Origin: Wolfiporia cocos
Taxonomy: Eukaryota; Basidiomycota; Agaricomycetes; Polyporales; Phaeolaceae
Length of the DNA stretch: 64,000 nt
NCBI GenBank assembly: GCA_029448655.1
Contig: JACCLO010000010.1
Span: forward strand, 992,001-1,056,000
Reading direction: 5' to 3'
Shown here: positions 54,274 through 64,000 of the stretch, in pieces
Numbering within the stretch: position 1 is the first letter of the stretch
Layout: the number at the start of each line of letters is the position of its first letter
Program-made: the position numbers and the translations under genes
The notes under the pieces: generated by a model
The model's input: the letters and a program-made list of their open reading frames with translations, nothing else
The model's database searches: none
What the model was told of the DNA's origin: nothing

Positions 54274-56380
54274 ATTGCGTGAAGTAGGTAGAATATACGG
54301 CGGATTGTTCTGTTGCAGGATTGGTGCAGTTGGTTTGTCCGTCCCCTTGCTTATATATCTGTATGGCGAATATGATGTGCGATGCCGAGACGAGGTCTCT
54401 GCTATGGAGCCCCGGAAGACTACTGGGACACGAGATCGGACAAGTAACCGGAACATGAATGCCACTGTGAAATGTAGACATGTCTACTCTCTCTTTGTAC
54501 CGGCCTGCGGATGAGGTCATTCTTATGGAGATGCAGTTAGTCGAAGGCACTGTTTGATGCGCGCTCCGTGTTTGACGGCAGCGGTCACCGCTCAGAAACA
54601 GCAATCAGCATCAGCGTAAGATGTGCCTCGGCCTTATGAGGAGCCCTTTATGGCCGTCTTGGAGACGAATGTGTCTGGGCCAAGCGAAAGAAAGATTAGT
54701 ATGGGATGTCAAACAGACCATCGAACTCACTGCTGTTTCATCGCTTGCATGTGACACTGGAGAATGCCACAAACTAAGGCTAGGCTGGCCCTCACATGAG
54801 CGATGTTCCGCGTACGGTGGCTGTACTTATAGACGCTTCTGCTGTCAGTCTTTAGACTTTGAACCGACCACTCGGGTCGATTCTTTGACTCGGCGAGTGA
54901 GACGCCGGGTATGATGTACCAGCCGGATGCCCTTCACACTGAGGTTACGCAGACACATCTTGCGCGAGCAAGTACGGCCAGCAGCACTGAAAGGCGGAAA
55001 ATACGCGAAGGTGCTGCACCACAGTATGTGAGTGGCATAATCACCTGGGGTAGACCCTTTTCATTCAGTGAACGCTGCACATGACAGTCCTACGCCAAAT
55101 AGGCTCAATTGAGACGGGCTATTACTGTTGAGCCTGATAGCTATAAAGGATAAGCAAGTACCGTTCTGTGTATGACCTATGAGGTCAATATGCCATACCC
55201 TCAGCGGGCGGAAATGGGGTGATAGCTAAATCTGACCAAGCTGCGCCTGTGTGCTGACCTATGCCCATGGCATTGATATCTCGCGCGGATGTCAACGGGG
55301 GAGGGAGGGGGGAGACAGAATAGTTCTATAGATGGCCAAAGTCATTCCGTGCGGCTTCGGCTCACCAAGATGGCGTCGTGCGAATAGGTAGATGCGCTTT
55401 GTTGCCGATCACTGTTCGCACGTTCGTCAATACCTCGCATGCGCAGCTCTAGTGGCATTGCCTTACACATATATGAGCGCATCAATTGCCATCATCAGTC
55501 CGTCGCACGATGTTCATTTGGGCGCGCGATATGTCCTTCTATGGACAAGGAATGCACAGCAATAGTGGATATTGGGGCAGATACAAGCGCGCTATGTCAA
55601 TCACACCCAATCTCTCCGCGCAGAATGTCTGAACAGTGCCCGCGAACAAATAAATCCTTGACATACCATTCCAACGCACGCTCGCAATGGGCTAAAATGG
55701 TGATGACGTTGCTGATTTTGTTCTTTTGCGGCACCTCTAACATGCACTTATGACGATATTCATCGCAATCTGCATGACCCCGGTTAATCATTGTTGTTTT
55801 AGGAGAAGGCGTGAAAACTGCTGTGCCTCAGATATCGCTAAGCAGAGGTTTATATCTGTGTTTGTTGGCGCACCAAAAACATAGGCCTATCCTAGTCTTC
55901 GGACAGCGCCAGTAACAGCTGTGAGTGAGTGTTGGCCTACACTGATTAATCGAGGACTAGGATTTTATGATTTTATGAGCCTGCTGTGACATTGTTTGCT
56001 CTGCATCATATAAGCACTGATCGTGCTGTGAGTAGGTTTCATTTGATTTCAAGCATGAGCTATCGCGGATCAGCGTAGGGAAGACCTGCATCTGCACATT
56101 CGCCCGGATTCGCCCGCGCCTCTAAAGACGAACACATTGCCACAGCTGGACGCGCCACACATCGCGGCATGAACGATGTGTTGGTCACGTGTCCGGCCAC
56201 AGAGTATTGTTTGAACGCATAGGATAACATTTAGCCTAAATCTGTGGCGTTTAGTGGCAACTGCTAGTTTTATAGGGATAGAACAAAAAGAGCGTGCCCA
56301 CACCTTCTCCCGTTAACTACGTGACCGATACAACTTCCTCAACATATTCCCTACACTTTGTCATCGCTCGAAAAGTTCAA
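54274..56380. other. 2.1 kb gene-poor stretch
   Basis: No supported gene. A short inverted pair, CCTAGTCTTCG near 55,890 and CGAGGACTAGG near 55,952, may be a small hairpin. The remaining frames are short and featureless. Confidence 0.45.
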
Positions 56381-57140
56381 ATGTTGCATCTGTTATCACC
56401 ACGCAAGACCCGCTCCGAGAGCGAGCACACTGAAGCCGCTGTGCAAGCTTTGGAAAAAGATTACAAGAAGTGGACGTCCAAATGCAAACGGCAATTAGCT
56501 GACGTACTGGAAAGGGTTTCCTGCGGTGTGTAGCGATTGCTCACTCTCATGCGGAGCACGGCCGACCGGTAATAATTCAGCCGATAACGACGAGGAGTTT
56601 GTGATCGTTGAACTGCCGGTGCGGAAGAGGAGAATTTGGACCAGGAATGAAGAGAATCCGGTCGATACCGTCAAGGAAGCGACCTCTACTGACTCATGTC
56701 TCATCCGAATCCTGTCGGCGATACTTGACGTGTTCCCTGGCTCGTCCGCAACACATGCCGAAGAAGCCATATGCGAAGAGCAGTCGACGAAAAAGGGCGA
56801 CTTGCACCGCACGCAGTGTACAAGCAACAAGGGATCAAAGTCACTGCCCATTTCCGCTCGTGCTGCCATTGAAAATGCACAGGCAGCTCCCTCGACTGCA
56901 CTGCCAGCTGCGAATGCATCAACGGTGAGGCTGCGCATACCAGGTCGCCTCTTCAAAGTCATCAAGGAGAAGGTCGCGCGAGACAGCAACAGAGGGAGTC
57001 AAGAGCAGGAGGAGGAGCACGAGCCGGAGAACATTCTAGTTGCTATCGGAAGGGCACTCCAGGAAGCTGGGTTGACGATACAAGACATCGGCTTAGTGTT
57101 ACAAGGCTTGGGGGAGTTATTGCCAAGTGTCAGCTCGTAG
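56381..57140 (+). CDS. Uncharacterised two-exon protein
   Basis: Exons 56,381-56,525 and 56,581-57,140 join in phase (…VSC then ADNDEEFVIV) to give 234 residues. The N-terminal 50 residues are charged and helical (EHTEAAVQALEKDYKKW), possibly a coiled coil. The middle is polar. The end LVAIGRALQEAGLTIQDIGLVLQGLGELL is amphipathic with heptad-like Leu/Ile spacing. No known domain was recognised and no signal peptide is present. An in-frame ATG at 56,294 is possible but less favoured. It is convergent with the pseudouridine synthase gene. Confidence 0.55.
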
Positions 57141-57402
57141 CTGAATAGCTAACATGCAGACTTACTGATGTGGGAGGTATGTGAAAGTAGATGAAACGGA
57201 GCCGGAGTTCGTGTCAACACTGTATGTTATATTATTATTGGGCGGCCACATCTCTGTCCATGAGCGTTCAATGTGAACACCATCCTTGAGGCGGAATGTA
57301 ACTCGGCGGATCCTCACTTGCGGCTCTTGAGCGGCATGCCTGTGGCCCACCGAATAGAAAGCTTTGGCGACTTCTATATGGACTCTGTTGAGTGCCAACA
57401 CA
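57141..57402. other. Intergenic between convergent genes
   Basis: A 79-codon minus-strand frame (57,162-57,401) starts just after the pseudouridine synthase stop but has no recognised similarity. It is treated as 3' flank. Confidence 0.4.
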
Positions 57403-58788
57403 TCAGTGGTTGACCCATCTGCCGCCCAGTTGATCTAGTATGGACCCTGGTAGTTCGTCATCCTGCTCTGCTACAGCCGGTTCCGCAGCCGCCTGGTGCT
57501 GATCAGACTCGCTTTGTCCCACACCGCTTTGTCCCACACGTTTCCCATTGATCCACAGACCGCCATGCACGATGTTATCTTCCAAAGGTATTCTGCTGAG
57601 GTGGCATAGGCGCACAAAATTGCTTGGTAGAGGCGCTCCGACCGAGACTCGGGCGCGCCTGCCGGATTTACAATACCGCTGAAACACAATCACTAGACGC
57701 TCTACCCGGAGCGCACACGCACGCACATCGAATGTCAGGCGGGAGGAATGTAAATAGAGGTCATCATCGGATATGCGGGCCACGTCGGTGATTTGTGGAG
57801 AGAGCTTCGCACTCGCATACAGGTGGTCACCAAGCATTGGTGCTATGGGCACGGTTCAAGATCTTGTTTTGAGAGAACATAAAAACCGGGCTGACGGGTA
57901 CCTTTCATGATCATCGCTGTTTCTAGACGCAGTTGGTGCTTGAATCCAGTGTATGGACGTAATTTGACGAGCGTCAATGGCACAATAGGCTGACGATATG
58001 ATGAATCTGCTGCAATACTCGATGGATCACAGCACGTAGGAACGCTGAGCTTACGGACGAAGCTACGACTTCCCAGTCTGTTTCTGCAATGGCTCTCTTG
58101 CCCTTCTGATTTCGTGGCTGTAGCGAGACACGCCCATCTTCGTCGATGTAATGTGCGTGTCGCAGATTTCCAGCCTTCTCAGGGAAGGATTGAGCACCTC
58201 CACGCACAAGAGCAACATATGTCTTCTCAACGAAATGTTTCTGGAATTGCTGGGCCAAGTCCCTGGCGTGATGCTGCGTCAATGCGAGGACAAGCGCACC
58301 TGTAGTCGCCTAGGACATCAATCCACGGAAGCCGTACGTGTTTAAGCGGTACTCTGACTGTGACATGCTGTGGCTACTTACCTTGTCGAGACGATGTACT
58401 GGAAACGGGTCAGCGTTCAAGTGGAGAACTCCTTTGAGATCTACCAGCGAACGTAAAATGTCAGTTAGCATGCGAGCAGATGAACATGGTCTGACCATCT
58501 ATGAAACGTTCGAATGACGATAGCTATAGTTGCAAGGACGGAAGTTGAGATCGTTTTTGAGTGCGCAAACTTGCGGGTCCTCACCTCAGCTTTCTTTCTG
58601 TTGTACTGACAGACTACACCCGGTGGCTTATTCACCACCACCACACCCCGGTCAACGTAGAGCGCGTGCCCCGCAGAACCGGAAGAATTTGATACGTTCC
58701 GAGACCATAGAGCTTGACTACGCGACGAGCCGATCGTCCGCAAGCCCGATGCGCTCGTAGAGCTCCGAGCCCGACAAGTTTGCAACAT
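57403..58788 (-). CDS. RluA-family pseudouridine synthase
   Basis: Five exons (58,607-58,788; 58,382-58,490; 58,055-58,309; 57,902-57,989; 57,403-57,842) encode 357 residues in phase. Family marks: VNKPPGVVCQ near 52-61, the catalytic motif PVHRLDK with its Asp at the end of exon 2, then ATTGALVLAL, FVEKTYVALVRG, LRPYTGFKHQLR (family L-x-x-G-R-x-H-Q-I-R) and PMLGDHLY. The enzyme isomerises uridine to pseudouridine in RNA. A Ser/Arg-rich N-terminus (first ~40 residues) suggests mitochondrial import, so the target may be mitochondrial rRNA or tRNA. It shares a 270-base divergent promoter region with the Snf12 gene. Confidence 0.85.
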
Positions 58789-59060
58789 CTTCAGCCGGAC
58801 TAAGGCCAGTGTAATGAACGCAACCGCAGGTGGTCTGTAAATACTAGCGCCGGCGGAGGTCGTTGAACAAGCGCCCAGCTCAAATGACCGACGAATAAGG
58901 CAATCACCGCCTGTCTAGCCACATCCTGTACCGCAAGCTTAAGTAGTGTTCCCCGACTCGGTCTTGTGGGCGGTCCACATCGGTACATCGCGCGATACTT
59001 GCTTGAAAAGCGTCCTTGCTTGGGCTTGCTATAAAGGACGGCATCCGCTTGACTTGAACT

Positions 59061-60747
59061 ATGGAGGCGCCAAAAACCGCACCCAGGTATGTGTTCGCCT
59101 GCAGCCACACTCAGGGACCGTCATATACCCGACGTTGTTGACTCCAATATCCCGTGTGGTATGTCCAATATAGGAAGCGTAAAGTCACGGACAAGAATCT
59201 CCCGAATGCACTGCTGCAATCGCCCGAGTTTGCTGCTGACTCGCAAATGTACCGCGACCTCCTCGAAATGGAGCGCCGTCTCGACTGGACAATGACCCGC
59301 AAGCGGGTGGAGGTCCAAGATGCTATACAGCGCATAGCCCCTGTGAGTTGCCGAGGCTTCAGCGCGACTGCAGGATATGCTTGGGCCAGCTCGCTAATGG
59401 TCTGCTATGAAAGACGACGCGTACATTACGCATATTCATCAGTCATACTGTGTCCGGACAGCCGTGGCAGCAGGGAATAGAGGGGGTGGGAGCGGAAGGC
59501 GACGCTGCCAAGGTGAACCCGGAGACTGGGGAAGGAATCCCCGCGTGGTCGTTGAGGATTGAGGGCAGGTTGCTTGAGGTGCGTTCCTGTTATGCTTGTC
59601 TTGCAATTTTGGGTTAGTGTCTTTGCTGCATAGATCCCTAATCAGCGAGCAAAAGACAAGGTCCCTCCCCGAAAGTTCACCACGCTCATCAAACAGATGA
59701 TGGTTGAGTTTGACCGAGATATGGCATTATATCCGGAAGGGAACATTGTCGAAGTGCGTTCTTCATCTCGATTACTATAGCGCATTCCCCTCATTCTTTG
59801 GTGCATGTCAGTGGCTACGCGGTCCTCAGCAAGCGCAGCTCGATGGCTTTACCATTCGACGAAAAGGCGACGCGCCGACCAGAATTCGTGTTTTGCTGCA
59901 TTTGGAGCAACAGCCCGAGCTATACAAAGTTCATCCTGAGCTTGGTGTGTCTCTTCTTGTACCATACAACAGGTGCTGAACAATGCCGGACCTGCAGGCA
60001 ATATTTTGGGCTTGAGAGAGGAGAGCCGAACTGGTGTCATTCAAGCAGTATGGAATTATGTCAAATTGCAAAATCTTCAAGACAAGGTGGACCGTCGAGT
60101 GGTCCGCGCCGACGCGCATCTCCGACCGGTACAGTTACCCCTCTCACCAACCGGCGCAGAGCTGACACGCCAGTCATAAACAGATATTCGGTGCAGACAC
60201 GATCCTCTTCCAACAAATACCGGAGAAGGTGAACCGATATCTCATGCCGCCAGAACCAATAGTTTTGCATTACACGCTCAACCCTACAACGCCACCACCG
60301 GAGAAGCCGGCCGCATGGGATGTCGAGGTCAGGCTCGATGACTCAGCACTCAAGGCCCGCATGCACCATGCCATGCTCCAAGTGTCCTCCGAAACTGTCC
60401 GCGAAATGAGTAAACTGGATGACGAGGTATGTCATGCCAAACGCTCATCGCAGCGCACCTCATCTCAATCCATCCAGATTGCCGAGCACGTACAGTCGCT
60501 GAACAACGCACATCTGAAGCGCACGTTCCTCCGCGCGTTTGCCGACGACCCGCAGATGTTTATCACGACGTGGCTCGCGTCGCAATCTCGCGATCTCGAG
60601 AGCGTGCTCGGGAGCGGGCCAAGCGAGGGTGCAACGGTGCGCCAAGAAGATCTACGGCGCAGCGAGTTCTTCAGGCTGCCGTGGGTAGAGGAGGCTGTGG
60701 CGGTGCAGGATGGGTTGCGGCTCGCGGCCAGGGCGGGGATGGTATGA
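59061..60747 (+). CDS. SNF12: SWI/SNF or RSC subunit Snf12/Rsc6 (SMARCD/BAF60)
   Basis: Eight exons (59,061-59,086; 59,174-59,342; 59,414-59,578; 59,646-59,753; 59,812-59,944; 59,998-60,128; 60,184-60,426; 60,478-60,747) give 414 residues. The N-terminal region reads RKRKVTDKNLPNAL and MERRLDWTMTRKRVEVQDA, typical of BAF60; ISHTVSGQPWQ follows. A SWIB domain covers about 200-275 (LGLREESRTGVIQAVWNYVKLQNLQDK). The end (FADDPQMFITTWLASQSRDLE) is also characteristic. The protein bridges remodelling ATPase complexes to transcription factors in the nucleus. Basidiomycetes may use one protein for SWI/SNF and RSC; which one is not decidable here. Confidence 0.92.
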
Positions 60748-61127
60748 GGTGCAGGTTGCAGCTGGTTGTACCTCTTATGTTGCGTCTTGTACATCGTTAT
60801 CGTTATTATCCCTGCAATCTCTAAGCCGAGCAACAACCGTTGGCTTGCTTGTCGATGTTGGCGTTGCATCGGCGAGTGCACGCATAAGCTTCCCGATGAT
60901 CTGCTGTATATTCGCGTCGTCTTGGCGAACACTTTCTTATTGGTCTAGGTCCGGCTATATGATAACGGCGATCTGCTTATGATCTCGAGGGATGCGGGGT
61001 TGTCGTACGTTGTCTCCCTACCTCGACCATCGTCTCTAACAGCATCTGCACAGACACCCATCCTTGCACTGTACCAGGTGACAATTGAATTGGCAAATTA
61101 CTACAGAGACCGCGGACCGCGTGAACG
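60748..61127. other. Intergenic, promoter of the BAR-SH3 gene
   Basis: 380 bases between two plus-strand genes; no gene was recognised. Confidence 0.5.
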
Positions 61128-63779
61128 ATGGCGAGCAAACAGGTAAGTCAGGCCGAAAGATCACACAGCGGATGCCATCTGATTCACGCCCAAGCTTGGG
61201 AAGCTACGCCAGGTAGGATCAATCGCGAGCTCGGAGACGCGCATTTTACACTCATCCATGGACACTGCACTCAGTGGGCTGGCGAGGTGATATCCTCTCG
61301 TGACAAAGCGGTGGTGACGGAGGAGTTCAGAGACTTGGAACTTGACATCGAGCTTCGGAGGCAGGGCCTTCTGCGGTAAGTACATTACATGGATACCCTA
61401 CGCTGAATGTGGACCAGCAAGTTGCGAGACTTGGAGGATGCTGGGTATACGCATGTCATACGTCACCACCGCGTATGTGCTGCAGAATGCAAGGGGTTCT
61501 TAACCGTCTCTCGAGCCTCACTTCTGAAGCCTACAATTTGATGCCGAGACAGACAGAATCTGATTTCTATCTCGTAGTCTTCACATTGCATCAGAAGAAT
61601 ACTGCCATGTTCTCAGCAAGAAGAAAGAATGCGAAGCTCTCGAGGAGACGGAGAAGTTCTTGCCCATCGATGCCCTCGGCATTGTCATGATTCGACATGG
61701 CGAGGAGTTCGGCGATGACTCGGCATTCGGTGAGGACGTTCATGACACCTCCGAATTTGACGTGTCGATTGAACGTATTGAGCTATGCACAGGAACTTCT
61801 CTGGTGAACATGGGCCGTGCACACTGTAAGATCGCGACGCTCCAAGAGACGTTCGCTATGACCTTGGAGGACACGTTCCTTGCATCCATGCATCGTATGG
61901 AGGACGAGATCAAGGAGTATCATGCACAGCGCAAGAAACTAGAGAGCAGACGGTATGACTATTCGGCTGTGTTGCGGATGTCCCATGTAACAATCACTCT
62001 TCAGACTGAGTTATGATGCGGCCATCAGCAGACTTGATAAGGTCAAGCACAATAAGAAAGAGAAGGAGAAGGAGAGGAAAGAAGCGGAAGATGAGTACGC
62101 CAAGGCTAAGTCACGCTAGTACGATTAGCTATTCTTCTCGCCGCGCACATTTACTAATCGAATGGTACATAACAGCGAGGAGACCGCAGAGGACGTCCGG
62201 GTGCGGATGTCTGCCATTCAGGAGAACGAGGTTGCGCAGTTGCGTGACCTCACAGCGTTTCTCGACCTACAGCTGAACTTCGTCGAGCAACACCTAGAGG
62301 TGCTCAAGGATGTGAAGGCAAGTTGGGTCGATGAGTACGTCCTTCGCTGGATTATATAATGCAAACTCGGACTCACCCTTGGCCAGAGCAACCATGACAA
62401 AGATGGAGATGTCGCGGCTAAAGGGGCCCATGCATTTATTCACCCGCAGTACGGACGATTCCAAGTTTGACTCCGTTCGATCGAAGAAGTCCAACTCGTC
62501 AAAGCGGTCGAGCTACATCCAGCCGTCTTCGGATGAGGAATCGGATGAAGAGGAAGAGGAGACCACGTCCCGCCTGCGCGGCCTCTCCTTCACGCGCCGT
62601 AAATCCGAGGCAAGCAACAAGGCACCCTCGCGTCCCCCTTCGCGCCCCCCTTCGCGCCCGCAATCCCGTTCATCGCGGAAACGCGCAGACAGCATGGCCG
62701 ACTCGGACAGCGACAAGGAGAAGGAGAAGGAGAAGTCGTCACGGAGGATTAGCGTGGCTGGCTGGGCGTCGAGTGCAGTCAGCTCCGTCACGGGCCTCGG
62801 TAAGAAGGACAAGGATAAGGACAACTTCGCTGCCCTGCACGATGACGCCGGCCAGAGTAGCGACGAGGATCGGAGCGTGGGCGATGCGAGCCGCCCGCCT
62901 AGTGTGCGCTCTTCATCGTCTCACAGGCCGCAGCACCGTAAGAGCAAAAGCTCTCCCGTCATCCCGAGCACGTCGCCCAAGGTGTCGTCACGCATGCAGA
63001 AGTCACCTTATGGTGCATCGCATTCAAGGGACCCTAAGAAGATGGTGGTAGCGCTGCACGATTTCGCTGCCGGCTCCTCGGACGAGTTGAGCTTCCACGC
63101 AGGAGATAAGATCGCCGTGGTGAATGAGGTACTAGATGGCTGGTGGATGGGCGAGCTAGGGGGGAAGCGTGGCCTGTTCCCCACCACATATACGGAGGTC
63201 ATCTCTTCGTCTTCATCTCTCATCTCGGCACCACCCTTACCTCAGCGCCCGCCTGCAATGGTGCGCGGTGGCGGCGGCAGCGCCCCAGCGGCCTTGGCGT
63301 TGGTCACGAGAAAGCGGGACTTACTCGATGACGACGTGGACGAAGAACATCCGTTCGGAGACCACAACCTTGCCGACAGCCAGAGCCCAACATATGGTCA
63401 ATTCACTGGGACCTTCAGTGACGCGGAAGACGACGAGGCCAAGCTGATGCCTGCACGGCAGTCGTCCGACAACGAACATGACCCGCGGCACGAGCGCATA
63501 CCTGAGCGTGCGACCACAGTCCGTCGTGCGCTTGACATCGCTACAGGTGTGTCTGCCGTCGCGAAGAAGCCACCACCGCCCCCTCCTCCTCGTCGAAGTA
63601 TACCTGGTGTCTCTGGATCGATCCCGCCGCCGATCCCGGGTAGACCTGCGTTGTATTCCAAGTCGACCCATTCGAGCTCAAGCTCATTCTCCGCTGCTGC
63701 TGCAACGTCAAGCGGGGTTGTTCTAGATCGGGATGGGCTCACACACTCTCCGTTTGACAGCCCTGGAGATTCGTGGTGA
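61128..63779 (+). CDS. BAR-domain and SH3-domain protein
   Basis: Nine exons sum to 704 residues: 61,128-61,142; 61,195-61,212; 61,275-61,375; 61,486-61,505; 61,595-61,729; 61,793-61,952; 62,005-62,118; 62,176-62,334; 62,387-63,779. A BAR domain (about residues 1-240) contains FRDLELDIELRRQGLLR, HVLSKKKECEALEETEKFLP and CKIATLQETF, plus a long Lys/Glu helix near 165-190. A Ser/Arg/Glu-rich linker follows. An SH3 domain (ALHDFAAGSSDELSF...GWWMGELGGKRGLFP) spans about 460-515, then PPPPPP tracts. BAR-SH3 proteins shape membranes and link to actin in endocytosis. The fourth exon is a 20-base mini-exon, chosen because it alone keeps phase; this is the least certain part. Confidence 0.85.
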
Positions 63780-64000
63780 ATATCCACTATGCGGTAGGAT
63801 CTCACACCCGTGCGCCGGCAATGATGGGTATGAATACACTGTACCATGATGCGTAATGGAGATAGTGAAACGGACATTACATTTACAATATATTACGGCG
63901 TGTTTGAGATTTTGAAGGTAAGATAGTACCGCAATGGACAATAGTACTACGTATGTGCGATTCTACCTGAGTACTGTAACGTTGATCAGAGAATCCCGCT
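63780..64000. other. 3' flank of the BAR-SH3 gene
   Basis: 220 bases to the window edge; no gene was seen. Confidence 0.5.

Noticed and set aside
57162..57401. 79-codon frame directly after the pseudouridine synthase
   Set aside because: No similarity recognised and it begins right at the preceding stop; more likely 3' untranslated sequence.
1..64000. CRISPR arrays, bacterial operons, rRNA genes, telomere repeats
   Set aside because: None seen; the intron-rich genes and transposons are those of a fungal nuclear chromosome.

Overview
The window is nuclear DNA of a filamentous basidiomycete, most likely an agaricomycete. Genes are split by many 45-80 bp GT-AG introns. The transposons, a CYP63-like P450, a Snf12 homologue and short secreted double-psi beta-barrel (DPBB) proteins all fit that group. 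No bacterial, viral or organellar features were seen.

Positions 1-27,500 are a locus built from a duplicated segment. Two arms, about 1-4,100 and 8,260-12,530, are diverged inverted copies. Each carries an intact small secreted RlpA/DPBB-like gene, a decayed alpha-amylase (GH13) gene and the remains of a second RlpA-like gene. The centre of the palindrome holds an acidic, disordered protein gene (4,902-7,036). A third copy of the same series starts near 15,300: paralogue of the acidic gene (15,809-17,708), alpha-amylase pseudogene (18,590-19,850), RlpA-like gene (24,318-24,868) and, beyond a block of transposons, another RlpA-like gene (40,963-41,503). Only this third copy contains an intact 16-exon cytochrome P450 (20,619-23,321).

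Positions 26,285-40,855 are a transposon block that pushed two RlpA-like genes from about 2 kb to 16 kb apart. It holds a 566 bp non-autonomous hAT element, a complete Ty3/gypsy element (27,639-35,832; LTRs identical by eye; dUTPase domain; predicted self-priming), a foldback element with two inverted Pol III tRNA-like modules, a hAT remnant and a Tc1/mariner element. The gypsy protease and the Tc1 transposase each appear to have lost a catalytic acidic residue (D to N, E to K).

Positions 43,141-64,000 are conventional chromosome with conserved genes: an Ufo1-like F-box/WD40/UIM protein, Arp2/3 subunit ARPC5, an RluA-type pseudouridine synthase, a Snf12/SMARCD chromatin-remodelling subunit and a BAR-SH3 membrane-shaping protein. 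Between them lie lineage-restricted genes: two members of a small family with a third member at 13,880-14,454, a three-exon orphan at 49,037 and a two-exon orphan at 56,381. Exon models were built by hand from splice signals and reading phase. All percent-identity statements are visual.
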